64,000 bases of DNA from CAXBBB01 sp963793245. Lineage in GTDB: Bacteria; Bacteroidota; Rhodothermia; Rhodothermales; BA12. Below the pieces are notes generated by a model, which was not told the origin of the DNA, did no database searches, and saw only the letters and a program-made list of their open reading frames with translations. This document shows positions 16,288 through 25,508 of this stretch, in pieces. The stretch is taken from assembly GCA_963793245.1 (NCBI GenBank), contig CAWBZG010000001.1, positions 1 to 64,000 on the forward strand. The letters are read 5' to 3'. Made by a program: the position numbers and the translations under genes. Position 1 is the stretch's first letter. Every line of letters begins with the position of its first letter.

Positions 16288-18558
16288 ATGCGTCTCGCTC
16301 CGCTCTCGTCCTCCTGTTCGCGCTGCTTCGCCGCGCCAGTTGCCCACGCGCAGTGGGAATACCTCGGCCCCGGCCGCATTGACGGAGGATCGTTCGTTGC
16401 CGACGGCTCAGTTACCTATCTCAACGCCCGTGTGCTCTTCGGGTCCACGCTCTCCCGCTCGGATGATGGCGGTAGAACGTGGACCGATATATCGGACGGG
16501 CTGGATCTGGGAGGACCGTCCGAACCTCCATTCATCGAGTCGATGGACGCTTCGGGGGGAACCATTGCAGTCCTCGTTAGCGATAATGCCGGATCGCGCG
16601 GTAAGAAACGAGTCTACCTATCGACCAATGGCGGCGTCAACTGGACGCTCAGTCAAACGCTTGAGGACGACGAGGCCGATCACGTCGTAGTCGTTGATGC
16701 GTCTACCATCGTCACCTACTACCGCATCAGTAACGTCAACGCGCTGCCGCTGATCTTCGTCACGACCGACACTGGCGCTACCTGGTCTGCACAGACCGTT
16801 TCTTCAAACACGTTCGCAGGCAAATCGACTACGAATAGGATCGTCTCGGCAGGAGGCTCGATCTTCGTTGAACAGGCTGGGAACGTGCTTTACTCCTCGG
16901 ACGAAGGTGCGACGTGGAGCAGCTTTACCCTGCCTAACGGCACTAACTTCAACTACGTAGGGTCGTCGACATGGTCCGAAGGGGAACGGTATTACACGTG
17001 GCTGATCTCACCGTTTAGACAGCTTCCTACTCGGCTTGTGTGGACGGATAACGGCGGTCAGAACTGGGAAGTTAAGGAAATTACCGGGGCCGTCCCCAGT
17101 TCTTACGTTCGCTCCAAAGGCGATATGTTAGTGTCGGTGCAAAGGCCAGGTATCATCAATTACAGCCTTGACCAAGGAAGCACGTGGCAAGCCGGAGACG
17201 CCAGCGGCGTCATCGCGCAGGCAGGCTACAGCAGTTCAGGAGGCGCTGATGCCACCCTTCAAGCAACCGACGCTGGTTTCCTCTACCTTCCCAACGGGAA
17301 TAATGAGGCGCGCGTTTACTTCTCTGTCGACGCCATCGACTGGACGCCCGTTCAGGTGCCTGCCATGCGAGTCGACTTCGCCCCCATCCGCCCTGTCGGC
17401 GGCGCACTGTTGGCTTCGATGGGAAGCGGCGCCTACTTCCGCTCGGCTGATGGCGGCTCTACGTGGAGGAGATTCGACACCTTCGATGGGGAATGCTCGA
17501 ACAGCGGTGGACTGATGACGAGCATCGACGGAGTCGGCTATGCGCTCTGCCGCGAGCACACGTTCCGCAGCGAAGACGGCCTGGAGTGGACCGAAACCGG
17601 CACCGACGGGCCGGGCCCGGACTACTTTTTCAGTGGTGGGAATGCTCTATACGCACTCGACTTGCGGAGAGCGGTCAGTAGCACGGGCGGCAGAGATGGT
17701 ACGTTGTTTCGCTCGACGGACGAAGGAGCTTCCTGGGAGCAACTGGCAACCGATCTGGCTTTGCAATCGACGCCTTCGGTTTCGGGCAACCGCATCGCGA
17801 TGGCCGACGCACAGCCGTTCGTCTTCCGAGGCGTCCGACTAAGCGTCGACGGCGGCGCCACGTTCACCGAGTCGCAGCCCGCGATCAACGGATCGTACGT
17901 CGCAGCAGCCGTCACTCCGGCCTCCGTCTTCGCTGGCGGAGCAGGCATCGGGCGAAATGGAGTTCGCGGCGTCCAAACGTTTTTCCGAAGTCGCGATGAT
18001 GGGCAGACGTGGGAAGATTTGATAGCGACTGGAAAACTCGCCGCCGGACCGATCTCCCTTCACACGACCGAGGAGTTTGTCGTTGCCGTCCATTACGACA
18101 GCGTCTCGGTTTCCAACGACGACGGCGATACGTGGACGAGCATAGCAGAAGGATGGCCTGCCGACGTAAATCAACCATCCCGCACCGCGTTCGTCGTCGG
18201 CGACACCCTCTACGTGCAACTAGGGTTCAGCGGGCTGTGGCGCGCCTCGCTCTCCGCAGCCGGAATCGTCACCTCGACCTCGTCCGCTTCGGCCCTCGCG
18301 GATGCCGACCTGCGCGTCTGGCCCTCGCCCACGCGCGGCGACGTACGCATCCAGTTCGCACTCGACCGGAACGCCAGCGTGCGCATCGTTGCCTACGACC
18401 TGCTGGGCCGAGAAGTCGCTCGTATCGCCGAGCGGTCACTGAATGCAGGACAAGAGTCCGTTGACTGGTCTGCTTCTTCGCTAGCTCCAGGCATCTACCT
18501 GATCCGCATGACGACCGACCGCGGACAATCGCAGACTGCCCGCTTCGTCAAGCTCTGA
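16288..18558 (+). CDS. Secreted BNR/Asp-box beta-propeller protein with T9SS sorting domain
   Basis: 756 residues. About twelve Asp-box motifs of the S.DGG.TW type (e.g. SRSDDGGRTWTDIS, STNGGVNWTL, SADGGSTWRRF, SRDDGQTWEDL) predict a sialidase/VPS10-like beta-propeller; no sialidase catalytic set is evident. The C-terminus (LRVWPSPTRGDVRIQF ... YDLLGREVARI ... PGIYLIRMTT) is a Por sorting domain. The signal peptide as read, MRLAPLSSSCSRCFAAPVAHAQ, is poorly hydrophobic. Adding one base near 16300 and removing one near 16326 gives MRLAPALVLLFALLAAPVAHAQ, a perfect signal, so two compensating sequence errors are suspected. Confidence 0.82.
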   Translation: MRLAPLSSSCSRCFAAPVAHAQWEYLGPGRIDGGSFVADGSVTYLNARVLFGSTLSRSDDGGRTWTDISDGLDLGGPSEPPFIESMDASGGTIAVLVSDNAGSRGKKRVYLSTNGGVNWTLSQTLEDDEADHVVVVDASTIVTYYRISNVNALPLIFVTTDTGATWSAQTVSSNTFAGKSTTNRIVSAGGSIFVEQAGNVLYSSDEGATWSSFTLPNGTNFNYVGSSTWSEGERYYTWLISPFRQLPTRLVWTDNGGQNWEVKEITGAVPSSYVRSKGDMLVSVQRPGIINYSLDQGSTWQAGDASGVIAQAGYSSSGGADATLQATDAGFLYLPNGNNEARVYFSVDAIDWTPVQVPAMRVDFAPIRPVGGALLASMGSGAYFRSADGGSTWRRFDTFDGECSNSGGLMTSIDGVGYALCREHTFRSEDGLEWTETGTDGPGPDYFFSGGNALYALDLRRAVSSTGGRDGTLFRSTDEGASWEQLATDLALQSTPSVSGNRIAMADAQPFVFRGVRLSVDGGATFTESQPAINGSYVAAAVTPASVFAGGAGIGRNGVRGVQTFFRSRDDGQTWEDLIATGKLAAGPISLHTTEEFVVAVHYDSVSVSNDDGDTWTSIAEGWPADVNQPSRTAFVVGDTLYVQLGFSGLWRASLSAAGIVTSTSSASALADADLRVWPSPTRGDVRIQFALDRNASVRIVAYDLLGREVARIAERSLNAGQESVDWSASSLAPGIYLIRMTTDRGQSQTARFVKL

Positions 18559-18619
18559 TCCGGCGTCTGGCGCTCTGCTCCTCACGCATTACCTCACCTA
18601 ACCCCAAACCAAACGCACC

Positions 18620-19126
18620 ATGCGCACCACTCTCCTCGCCGCCCTCGCGGTGCTCCTCTTCGTCCCCGCCACCCAAGCTCAGATCCGCCTGGGCGCCGTC
18701 TACGGAACCGACACCGAAGTCGGCGGACAGGTGGGCTTCGGCTTCACTGTCCCGTTCGAAATGCAGGGCCAGCAAATAGGTGCCATCGGCACGCTCACGG
18801 TCTACGCGCCCGAGTCTGTCGACGCGCCAGGCCTCGAAACCTCGCTGGTCTATGGAGAAGTAGCTGTCGAAGCGCTCTACGGATTCAGCGTCACCGAGTC
18901 GCTCGACACCTATGCCATGGCCGGTCCCGTCGTTGCTTTCGCCCGGACCAGCGTCGACTTCGCCAACGAGAATCCCGCCTTGGGAATTGAAGATCAATCG
19001 GACATGAGTACGGACATCGGCGTCAACGTCGGCGCGGGCATCAACTTCGGTCTGCTCTACGTCGAAGCGCGCTACAGCTTAGGCGGATTCAGCCAGGCCC
19101 AACTTGCACTTGGCGTACAGTTCTGA
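18620..19126 (+). CDS. Small outer-membrane beta-barrel protein
   Basis: 168 residues with a clear signal peptide (MRTTLLAALAVLLFVPATQAQ) and alternating hydrophobic/polar strands rich in Gly and aromatic residues: VGGQVGFGFTVPFEMQ, VEALYGFSVTESLDTYAMAGPVV, LLYVEARYSLGGF. It ends in LALGVQF with a terminal Phe, the barrel-insertion signal read by BamA. This fits an 8-strand outer-membrane barrel of the OmpA/OmpW-like porin-fold group. No specific function can be assigned. It lies 61 nt after the BNR gene on the same strand and may be cotranscribed with it. Confidence 0.75.
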   Translation: MRTTLLAALAVLLFVPATQAQIRLGAVYGTDTEVGGQVGFGFTVPFEMQGQQIGAIGTLTVYAPESVDAPGLETSLVYGEVAVEALYGFSVTESLDTYAMAGPVVAFARTSVDFANENPALGIEDQSDMSTDIGVNVGAGINFGLLYVEARYSLGGFSQAQLALGVQF

Positions 19127-19140
19127 TCGCCCTGTCCCAA

Positions 19141-19186
19141 ACGCACCGCGCCCCTGCTCCGATGTGGAGTAGGGGCGCGGTGCGTT
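19141..19186. terminator. Bidirectional terminator between converging genes
   Basis: ACGCACCGCGCCCCT (19141-19155) pairs perfectly with AGGGGCGCGGTGCGT (19171-19185), and the inner GCTCC/GGAGT segment extends the stem. It sits between the plus-strand barrel gene and minus-strand typA and can serve both. Confidence 0.8.
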
Positions 19187-19216
19187 TGGCGGATTGTGTC
19201 CACGTCGCTGCCGGTT

Positions 19217-21037
19217 CTACGCGTCGGCTTTGGCGCTCTGGGCCATGCGCTTGCGCTCGTGCGGATCGAGGTAGCGCTTGCGGAGCCGCACCGACTTGGG
19301 CGTGATCTCCATCAGCTCATCCTCGCGGATGAACTCGAGCGATTCTTCCAGGCTCATCTTGCGCGGCGGGATCAGCTTCTCGAAGTTGTCCGAGCCAGAG
19401 GCGCGCATGTTCGTCAGTTTCTTCTCTTTAGTGATGTTGACTTCGAGGTCAGCGTCGCGGGCGTTCTCGCCGATCAGCATACCCGAATAGACTTCATCGG
19501 TCGGCCCTACGAAGAGCGTACCACGCTCCTGCAAGTTGACGATGGAGTAGGGCGTCACCTTGCCGTTGCGGTCGGCGACCAAGGCGCCGGTTGAGCGGTG
19601 GACGATCTCGCCCGCCCACGGACGGAAGCCCGCGAACAGGTGCGTCAGAATGCCCATGCCGCGCGTGTCGGTCAGGAACTCCGTCCGGTAGCCGATGAGT
19701 CCGCGTGCGGGAATCTCAAACTCTAGGCGGACGCGGCCCGTGCCGTGGTTGATCATCTTGGTCATGATGCCCTTGCGTCCGCTCAGCTTCTGAACGACGG
19801 CGCCCATGTATTCTTCGGGCACGTCGAGCAGCGCGGTTTCGAACGGCTCGTTGCGCTTGCCGTTGATCTCCTTGATGATGACCTGGGGCATACCGACCGA
19901 GAACTCGAAGCCTTCGCGACGCATCTGCTCGATCAGGATCGCCATTTGCAACTCGCCGCGTCCGAAGACGATGTAGCGGTCGGGGCTTTCGGTTTCTTCG
20001 ACCTTCATCGAGAGATTCGTCTCGACTTCGGCCATCAGGCGGTCGCGCAGGTTGCGGCTCGTGACGTACTTGCCCTCCTTACCGGCGAACGGGCTGTCGT
20101 TGATGCGAAACTCCATCGACAGCGTCGGCTCGTCGATCTTGAGCGGCGTCAGCGGCTCGGGGGTTTCGGGGTCCGACAGACTCTCGCCCAATCCGATGCC
20201 AGCGGCTCCGGCGACCATGATGATGTCGCCCGGTCCGGCAGCCTCGGTTTCCTGACGCGCCAATCCGTTGAACGTGAACAGCGATGTGACCTGCGCCTTC
20301 TTGGTCGAGCCATCGCGGTGGCAGAGGCTGATCCATTGCTTGTTCTTGATCGTGCCCTGCATCACGCGTCCGATGGCGATGGGACCCAGGTAGGCGTCGG
20401 GTTTGACGTTGGTGACCAAGACCTGGAGCGTCGCTTCAGGATCGCCCTGAGGCGCCGGGACATGCTCGATAATCATCTGGAAGAGCGGCTGCAGATCCGT
20501 CAGCGGCTGATCCAACTCGGGGGTGCACTGCCCGTCGCGGGCGACGGCGTACATGACCGGGAAGTCGATCTGCTCTTCGTCGGCGTCCAAGTCGATGAAC
20601 AGGTCATAGACCTCGTCGAGGACGGCCTGTGCACGGGCGTCGCTGCGGTCGATCTTGTTGATGACCACGATGGGCGTCAGTCCGAGCGCGAGGGCTTTCG
20701 ACAGCACGAAGCGCGTCTGGGGCAGCGGGCCTTCGGCAGCGTCGACCAGGAGCATGACGGCGTCGACCATGCGCAGCGTGCGCTCGACCTCGCCGCCGAA
20801 GTCGGCGTGCCCCGGCGTATCGACGATGTTGATCTTGGTGTTTTCGAAGATCACTGCCGTGTTCTTGGCCGAGATCGTGATCCCTTTTTCTTTTTCGAGA
20901 TCCATCGAGTCCATGACGCGCTCGGCGATCTCCTCGTTGTCTCGGAAGGTGCCGCTCTGCCAGAGCATGGCGTCGACGAGTGTCGTCTTACCGTGGTCGA
21001 CGTGGGCGATAATGGCGATGTTGCGGATGTCCTTCAT
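19217..21037 (-). CDS. typA: Translational GTPase TypA/BipA
   Basis: 606 residues. A ribosome-binding GTPase of the EF-G family needed under cold or stress conditions and in 50S assembly. G1 AHVDHGKTTLVDAML is at residues 9-23, the switch region KEKGITISAKNTAV at ~50-63, G3 DTPGHADFGGEV near 73, and G4 NKIDRSDA near 127. Domains III and V follow (FEFSVGMPQVIIKEING, then TDTRGMGILTHLFAGFRPW) plus the TypA-specific C-terminal domain with LRASGSDN-like MRASGSDNFEKLIPP. Full length and intact. Probably monocistronic, with a stem-loop terminator beyond its 3' end. Confidence 0.97.
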   Translation of the reverse strand: MKDIRNIAIIAHVDHGKTTLVDAMLWQSGTFRDNEEIAERVMDSMDLEKEKGITISAKNTAVIFENTKINIVDTPGHADFGGEVERTLRMVDAVMLLVDAAEGPLPQTRFVLSKALALGLTPIVVINKIDRSDARAQAVLDEVYDLFIDLDADEEQIDFPVMYAVARDGQCTPELDQPLTDLQPLFQMIIEHVPAPQGDPEATLQVLVTNVKPDAYLGPIAIGRVMQGTIKNKQWISLCHRDGSTKKAQVTSLFTFNGLARQETEAAGPGDIIMVAGAAGIGLGESLSDPETPEPLTPLKIDEPTLSMEFRINDSPFAGKEGKYVTSRNLRDRLMAEVETNLSMKVEETESPDRYIVFGRGELQMAILIEQMRREGFEFSVGMPQVIIKEINGKRNEPFETALLDVPEEYMGAVVQKLSGRKGIMTKMINHGTGRVRLEFEIPARGLIGYRTEFLTDTRGMGILTHLFAGFRPWAGEIVHRSTGALVADRNGKVTPYSIVNLQERGTLFVGPTDEVYSGMLIGENARDADLEVNITKEKKLTNMRASGSDNFEKLIPPRKMSLEESLEFIREDELMEITPKSVRLRKRYLDPHERKRMAQSAKADA

Positions 21038-21171
21038 GGGAGGCGTCTCGGGTGCGGAAAAAGCAGTTCACACGCACCACGTGGGCGCTACGCTGTTCCA
21101 CTGCGTCACAGCGTGTCAGTCGCATTCGCCGAAGATTGGCGCGTTCTACGACCTCTCTACGCGCGCCACGC

Positions 21172-21702
21172 TCAGCGCTTGGGAACGCGCGGTGTCCCGG
21201 CTCTCAGTTCGGCGTCTAGTTCACGCATCGGCAAGCGATCTGCATACGCCAGCGGAAACGAACGCTCGCCCAGGTACACGATGACCTGCTCCCCGAACGC
21301 GACCCATTCCAACTGATCGGGCGTCGCGACAAACTGCACGGCTCGCATAGTAGAATCGCGCACACCGCGCGGAAGCAGCGGCTCATCAAACGCTTCCCGC
21401 CAGTCGACCCGCTCGTCCTCAACGGTAATCGCCAGAGTCATCGGCACCTCGCTTTCGGCAGCGATGGGCCGCACGACGAAGTACAGATCGCGTCGGCTGC
21501 ACCCCGAGTCGGCGCATCGACTCGCCGCCGACAGCCGATAAGGTGCCAGGTCGTGTGCTCCTTCTTCATCGTTCACCGGCTGAGCGTAAAGCGGGATGGC
21601 GCGCGAGTAGACGGCTTGCTGCCTCTCCCCTGCCACTCGGCGCACCGATTCGGGCGCGCATCCGGCGAGTAGGACGAGAAAGAGAGTCAGGATCAGACGC
21701 AT
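21172..21702 (-). CDS. Hypothetical lipoprotein
   Basis: 176 residues. The N-terminus MRLILTLFLVLLAGCAPES is a type II signal peptide with lipobox LAGC, so a membrane-anchored lipoprotein is expected. The remainder is a mixed alpha/beta region with paired Cys in CADSGCSRRD and no domain I recognise; the C-terminus is basic (GTPRVPKR). It lies downstream of a second envelope protein (21763-22287) on the same strand, 60 nt apart, so the two may be cotranscribed. Function unknown. Confidence 0.7.
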   Translation of the reverse strand: MRLILTLFLVLLAGCAPESVRRVAGERQQAVYSRAIPLYAQPVNDEEGAHDLAPYRLSAASRCADSGCSRRDLYFVVRPIAAESEVPMTLAITVEDERVDWREAFDEPLLPRGVRDSTMRAVQFVATPDQLEWVAFGEQVIVYLGERSFPLAYADRLPMRELDAELRAGTPRVPKR

Positions 21703-21762
21703 GACAAAAGGTACGTTTGCTGCCTCCCTCGAAGTCGTCGCGATCTTGCTCCGAGTTTAGGG

Positions 21763-22287
21763 TCACCACTGCACGCGAACCGACGCACCCAACTGCCCAG
21801 CTACCAGCGTCGGCGCGAGGTTGAGGTATAGGCTGCCTGTCCGCTCACGCTCGCGGTCTAGTGTGACGTTGATCCGGCGGGCGTCGCTCCACGCTTCGGT
21901 CGTCGACCAGACCTTTAGCCCAATGAGCGCCGTCGTGCTGATAATGGCGAACGCCACCATCGCATCACTCGGTTCATTCGTCTCAGCGCCGAGCGGCTCG
22001 GTGAACGGGTCGAGCGCCGTCCCAGCGATCCGGGGATAGGTGTATATGATAACGGTCGTGGCTCCAACTTCGGCCAACACAACCCAAAGCCCCTTATCTA
22101 CCTGTCCATTGTACCAATGGCCCCCGGCCGGGAGGCCGAGCGCCAACGCTCCGGCCAGGAATGGCGCGCGTTTGTAGTCGGTGTACCATTCCGCCTCGAG
22201 GTCTTCGCTGAGCTGCGCCTGAGCTACGCTAGGGCTGAGAACGGTGTAGCAGACAACAAGGACTAAGTAGAGAACAATGCGATGCAT
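21763..22287 (-). CDS. Hypothetical membrane protein (DUF5683-like)
   Basis: 174 residues from ATG 22287. The signal peptide MHRIVLYLVLVVCYTVLSPSVAQA is followed by a periplasmic segment, then hydrophobic stretches LAGALALGLPAGGHWYNGQVDKGLWVVLAEVGATTVIIY and AMVAFAIISTTALIGLKVW. The G-HWYNGQ-KG pattern resembles the DUF5683/TM2-like envelope proteins frequent in Bacteroidota, a loose resemblance. The longer ORF start at 22323 is rejected because it would push the signal peptide 12 residues in. The 155-nt gap to pyrG holds the divergent promoters. Confidence 0.65.
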   Translation of the reverse strand: MHRIVLYLVLVVCYTVLSPSVAQAQLSEDLEAEWYTDYKRAPFLAGALALGLPAGGHWYNGQVDKGLWVVLAEVGATTVIIYTYPRIAGTALDPFTEPLGAETNEPSDAMVAFAIISTTALIGLKVWSTTEAWSDARRINVTLDRERERTGSLYLNLAPTLVAGQLGASVRVQW

Positions 22288-22442
22288 GGCCGAATAGGGA
22301 TGTGGAGAAGCGCAGCGCGTCAAAGTTAGAACAAGCGGAAGGGGTGCCGACGGCGAAAACCGCGTGACGCGCGGCGAGGCTCGTGCGCTCGTGCTACCTT
22401 GCCTTCTGCCGCCCGCTCCCGTCCCAATCTCCCCGCCGCGCC

Positions 22443-24143
22443 GTGCAGACCAAGTTCATTTTCGTCACCGGAGGCGTCACCTCGTCGCTCGGAAAAGGCA
22501 TCTTCTGCGCCTCCCTCGGCCGCCTGCTCGAAGCGCGCGGCCTGCGCGTGACGATTCAGAAGTTCGATCCCTACATCAACGTCGATCCAGGGACGATGAA
22601 CCCATACGAGCACGGCGAGGTCTACGTGACGCGCGACGGCGCCGAGTCGGACCTAGACCTGGGCCACTACGAACGCTTTTTGGGACGCGAGACGACGCAG
22701 GCCAACAACGTCACGACGGGCCGCGTCTATCTCGAAGTCATCACCAAGGAGCGCGCCGGAGCCTATCTGGGCAAAACCGTCCAGGTGGTGCCGCACATCA
22801 TCGACGAGATCAAAAGCTGGATGCGCAAGCTCGGCGAGACGGGCGACTATGATGTCGTGCTGACCGAGATCGGCGGAACGGTCGGCGACATCGAGAGCCA
22901 GCCCTACCTCGAAGCCATCCGCCAACTGCGCTACGACCTGGGCAAGGACAACACGCTCGAAGCCCACTTGACGCTGGTCCCCTACCTCGCCGCGGCGGGA
23001 GAACTCAAGAGCAAGCCGACGCAGCACAGCGTCAAAATGCTGCTGTCGTACGGATTGCAGCCTGACCTCCTCGTCTGCCGCAGCGAGCACCCGCTCGACG
23101 CCGACATCCGGGGCAAGCTGGCGCGCTTTTGCAACGTCGAGCCGCGCGCCGTCATCGCCGCGCTCGACGCCGAGAGCATCTACGAAGTCCCGCTCCTCTA
23201 CCGCGAGCAGAAGCTGGACGACATCGTGCTCGAAAAACTCGGACTAACCGGAGACAAAGCGCCCGATCAGCCCGAAATGGACGAGTGGGTCGACTTCCTG
23301 CGTCGGCTCAAGAACCCCGAGCGCACGGTCGAGATCGCGCTCGTCGGCAAGTACGTTGAGCACCAGGACGCCTATAAGTCGATCAGCGAGAGCTTCATCC
23401 TAGCAGGAGCCGCGACGGGCGTGCAGGCCAAAGTCCGCTACGTGTTGTCGGACGACCTGACGGCGGAAAACGTCGCCGATACGCTCGACGGCGTCGCCGG
23501 AGTGTTGGTCGCGCCTGGATTTGGCGACCGGGGCATCGCCGGTAAGGTCGAGGCCGTCCGCTGGGCACGCGAGCGCGACGTTCCGTTCTTCGGCATCTGC
23601 TTGGGCATGCAGTGCGCCGTCGTCGAGTTCGCCCGCAATGTCTGCGGCTGGCCCGACGCGCACTCCGCCGAGTTCGACCCAGATACCGAGCACCCCGTCA
23701 TCGCGATGATGGCCGAGCAGAAAGCGGTAAAGAATATGGGTGGCACGATGCGCCTGGGAGCGTACGCCTGCGCGATCCAGCCGGGTAGTCGGGCACACGC
23801 CATCTACGGCGAGGAGCGCATCGAAGAGCGCCACCGGCACCGCTACGAAGTCAACAACGTGCTGCGCTACAAACTGCTCGAACACGGAATGCAGTGTACG
23901 GGCGTCAACCCGGCCAACGACTTGGTCGAGATCGTCGAGCTTCCCGAAAAGCGCTGGTTCGTCGGCGTGCAGTTTCACCCCGAGTACCGCTCGACAGCGC
24001 TGCACCCGCATCCGCTGTTCGTCTCGTTTCTCGAAGCCGCGAGCGCTTACGCGTCGGAGAAAGACATCGCCAGCGAACCCAAGAAGCGCAGTCGCAAACG
24101 GACGCAGCACCTGGCAGCGGCCAAGGTAGTCGACTCGGAATGA
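22443..24143 (+). CDS. pyrG: CTP synthase (glutamine-hydrolysing)
   Basis: 566 residues converting UTP, ATP and glutamine to CTP. The synthase domain opens with TKFIFVTGGVTSSLGKGIFCASLGRLL, the signature P-loop, and has DPYINVDPGTMNPYEHGEVYV and EIGGTVGDIESQP. The C-terminal type 1 glutamine amidotransferase domain has PFFGICLGMQCAV with the nucleophile Cys near residue 386 and VGVQFHPEYRS with the His-Glu pair. GTG 22443 is chosen because it gives the standard N-terminus; an upstream in-frame GTG at 22383 adds an unconserved leader. A terminator follows at once. Confidence 0.97.
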   Translation: MQTKFIFVTGGVTSSLGKGIFCASLGRLLEARGLRVTIQKFDPYINVDPGTMNPYEHGEVYVTRDGAESDLDLGHYERFLGRETTQANNVTTGRVYLEVITKERAGAYLGKTVQVVPHIIDEIKSWMRKLGETGDYDVVLTEIGGTVGDIESQPYLEAIRQLRYDLGKDNTLEAHLTLVPYLAAAGELKSKPTQHSVKMLLSYGLQPDLLVCRSEHPLDADIRGKLARFCNVEPRAVIAALDAESIYEVPLLYREQKLDDIVLEKLGLTGDKAPDQPEMDEWVDFLRRLKNPERTVEIALVGKYVEHQDAYKSISESFILAGAATGVQAKVRYVLSDDLTAENVADTLDGVAGVLVAPGFGDRGIAGKVEAVRWARERDVPFFGICLGMQCAVVEFARNVCGWPDAHSAEFDPDTEHPVIAMMAEQKAVKNMGGTMRLGAYACAIQPGSRAHAIYGEERIEERHRHRYEVNNVLRYKLLEHGMQCTGVNPANDLVEIVELPEKRWFVGVQFHPEYRSTALHPHPLFVSFLEAASAYASEKDIASEPKKRSRKRTQHLAAAKVVDSE

Positions 24144-24149
24144 GTGGAC

Positions 24150-24183
24150 ATCCGAGGGCCACTTTACCTGTGCGCCCTCGGAT
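24150..24183. terminator. Bidirectional terminator between pyrG and the trans-sulfuration gene
   Basis: ATCCGAGGGC (24150-24159) and GCCCTCGGAT (24174-24183) form a perfect 10-bp stem with a 14-nt loop, placed between converging genes. Confidence 0.75.
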
Positions 24184-24203
24184 CTATTCCACCACTAACG
24201 GTC

Positions 24204-25364
24204 TCAGCCCAGCGCCCGCTCCAAGTCGGCAAGCAGGTCGGCTTCGTCTTCGACGCCCACGCTCAGGCGGATCAGGCTGTCGACGAAGCCTGCTTTGCGG
24301 CGCTCTTCGACCGGGATTGAGCCGTGCGTCATCGTCGCCGGGTGCTCGATCAGGCTTTCGACGCCGCCAAGCGATTCGGCGAGTTGGAAGATCTGCGTCG
24401 ATTGCAGCACGTGCGTGGCGGCGGCTTCCGTATCGTCGACGAGCGTGAACGATACCATGCCGCCCATGCCGCTCATCTGACGCGACGCCAGTTCGTGCTG
24501 CGGATGCGCCTCCAGGCCCGGATAGTGAACGTGGGCGACGGCGGGATGGTCGGCCAGCATCGTGGCGACGGCGTGGGCATTTTGCTGGCTCCGCTCGACG
24601 CGCAGGTGGAGCGTTTTTGTGCCACGGAGAACGAGGAAGCAGTCCATCGGTCCGGGCACGGCGCCGACGCATTTAACCTGAAAGCGCAGGTGTTCGATCC
24701 ACGCTGAATCGCTCGTGCAGACGGCGCCCAAGATCACGTCCGAGTGGCCGCCCAGGTATTTGGTCGCGCTGTGGATGACCAAGTCGGCGCCCAGGGCGAG
24801 TGGCTGCTGGAGGTACGGTGTCGCGAACGTGTTGTCGACTACCAAGTCGGCTCCGGCGTCGCGCGCAATCGCGGCGAGTCCGGCGATGTCGGCGATTTTG
24901 AGCAGCGGGTTGGTCGGCGTCTCGGCCCAGATCATCGTCGTCTCGTCGCGCACGGCGGCTTGGACAGCGTCGAGGTCGGTCATGTCGACGAACGAGAAGT
25001 CGATGCCCAGGTGCTCGAACTGGGTCCGCATCAGACGATAGGTGCCGCCGTACAGGTCGTTCGTCGAGATCACGTGATCTCCCGAGCGCAAGCGACGCAG
25101 GATCGAGTCCATCGCGGCGACCCCCGACGAGAACACGACAGCGTCGGTCGCCCCTTCCAACGCGGCCAGGTTGCCTTCGAGCGCCGTCCGCGTTGGGTTG
25201 GTGACGCGCGCGTATTCGTGCCCCTGATGATCGCCCGGTCCGGCCTGCACGTACGTCGACGTTTGGTAGATCGGCGTCATGATCGCGCCGGTCGACGGAT
25301 CAGGCGTTTGCCCAGCGTGGACAGCGAGGGTGCCGAAGCGAGCGGTATCGGGGACGTGGGCCAT
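24204..25364 (-). CDS. Cystathionine gamma-synthase/lyase family PLP enzyme
   Basis: 386 residues of the Cys/Met metabolism PLP-dependent family. The substrate and cofactor regions are typical: TPIYQTSTYVQ, YARVTNPTRTALEGNLAALEG (residues ~50-70), SSGVAAMDSIL, DNTFATPYLQQPLALGADLVIHSATKYLGGHSD with the PLP lysine in SATK, and the end motif IRLSVGVEDEADLLADL. Cystathionine gamma-synthase and gamma-lyase cannot be told apart from sequence alone; the pathway is transsulfuration between cysteine and homocysteine. ATG 25364 (MAHVPDTARFGT) is the correct start; the longer ORF adds an unconserved leader. Confidence 0.93.
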   Translation of the reverse strand: MAHVPDTARFGTLAVHAGQTPDPSTGAIMTPIYQTSTYVQAGPGDHQGHEYARVTNPTRTALEGNLAALEGATDAVVFSSGVAAMDSILRRLRSGDHVISTNDLYGGTYRLMRTQFEHLGIDFSFVDMTDLDAVQAAVRDETTMIWAETPTNPLLKIADIAGLAAIARDAGADLVVDNTFATPYLQQPLALGADLVIHSATKYLGGHSDVILGAVCTSDSAWIEHLRFQVKCVGAVPGPMDCFLVLRGTKTLHLRVERSQQNAHAVATMLADHPAVAHVHYPGLEAHPQHELASRQMSGMGGMVSFTLVDDTEAAATHVLQSTQIFQLAESLGGVESLIEHPATMTHGSIPVEERRKAGFVDSLIRLSVGVEDEADLLADLERALG

Positions 25365-25456
25365 GTAGAAGAGGTCGGTTAGGGGAGCAGGTTTAAGCCC
25401 GGCGTGCGCAGCGTTGTTCGGGCGGACGCCGTTCTTCACCTGCTGTGCGATGATTC

Positions 25457-25490
25457 AAACTTGCCAAGTCTGCCAAGACTTGGCAAGTTT
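25457..25490. terminator. Terminator of the ABC permease gene
   Basis: A perfect 15-bp palindrome (25457-25471 with 25476-25490) has a GCCA loop and is flanked by AAA and TTT, so it can act in both directions. It lies between the permease stop at 25509 and the trans-sulfuration gene start, so it isolates the two minus-strand genes. Confidence 0.85.
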
Positions 25491-25508
25491 ATGCGTGACC
25501 TCAACTGC

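Noticed and set aside
19745..21316. 523-residue plus-strand ORF opposite typA
   Set aside because: It is a shadow of the well-conserved typA frame with no family features of its own.
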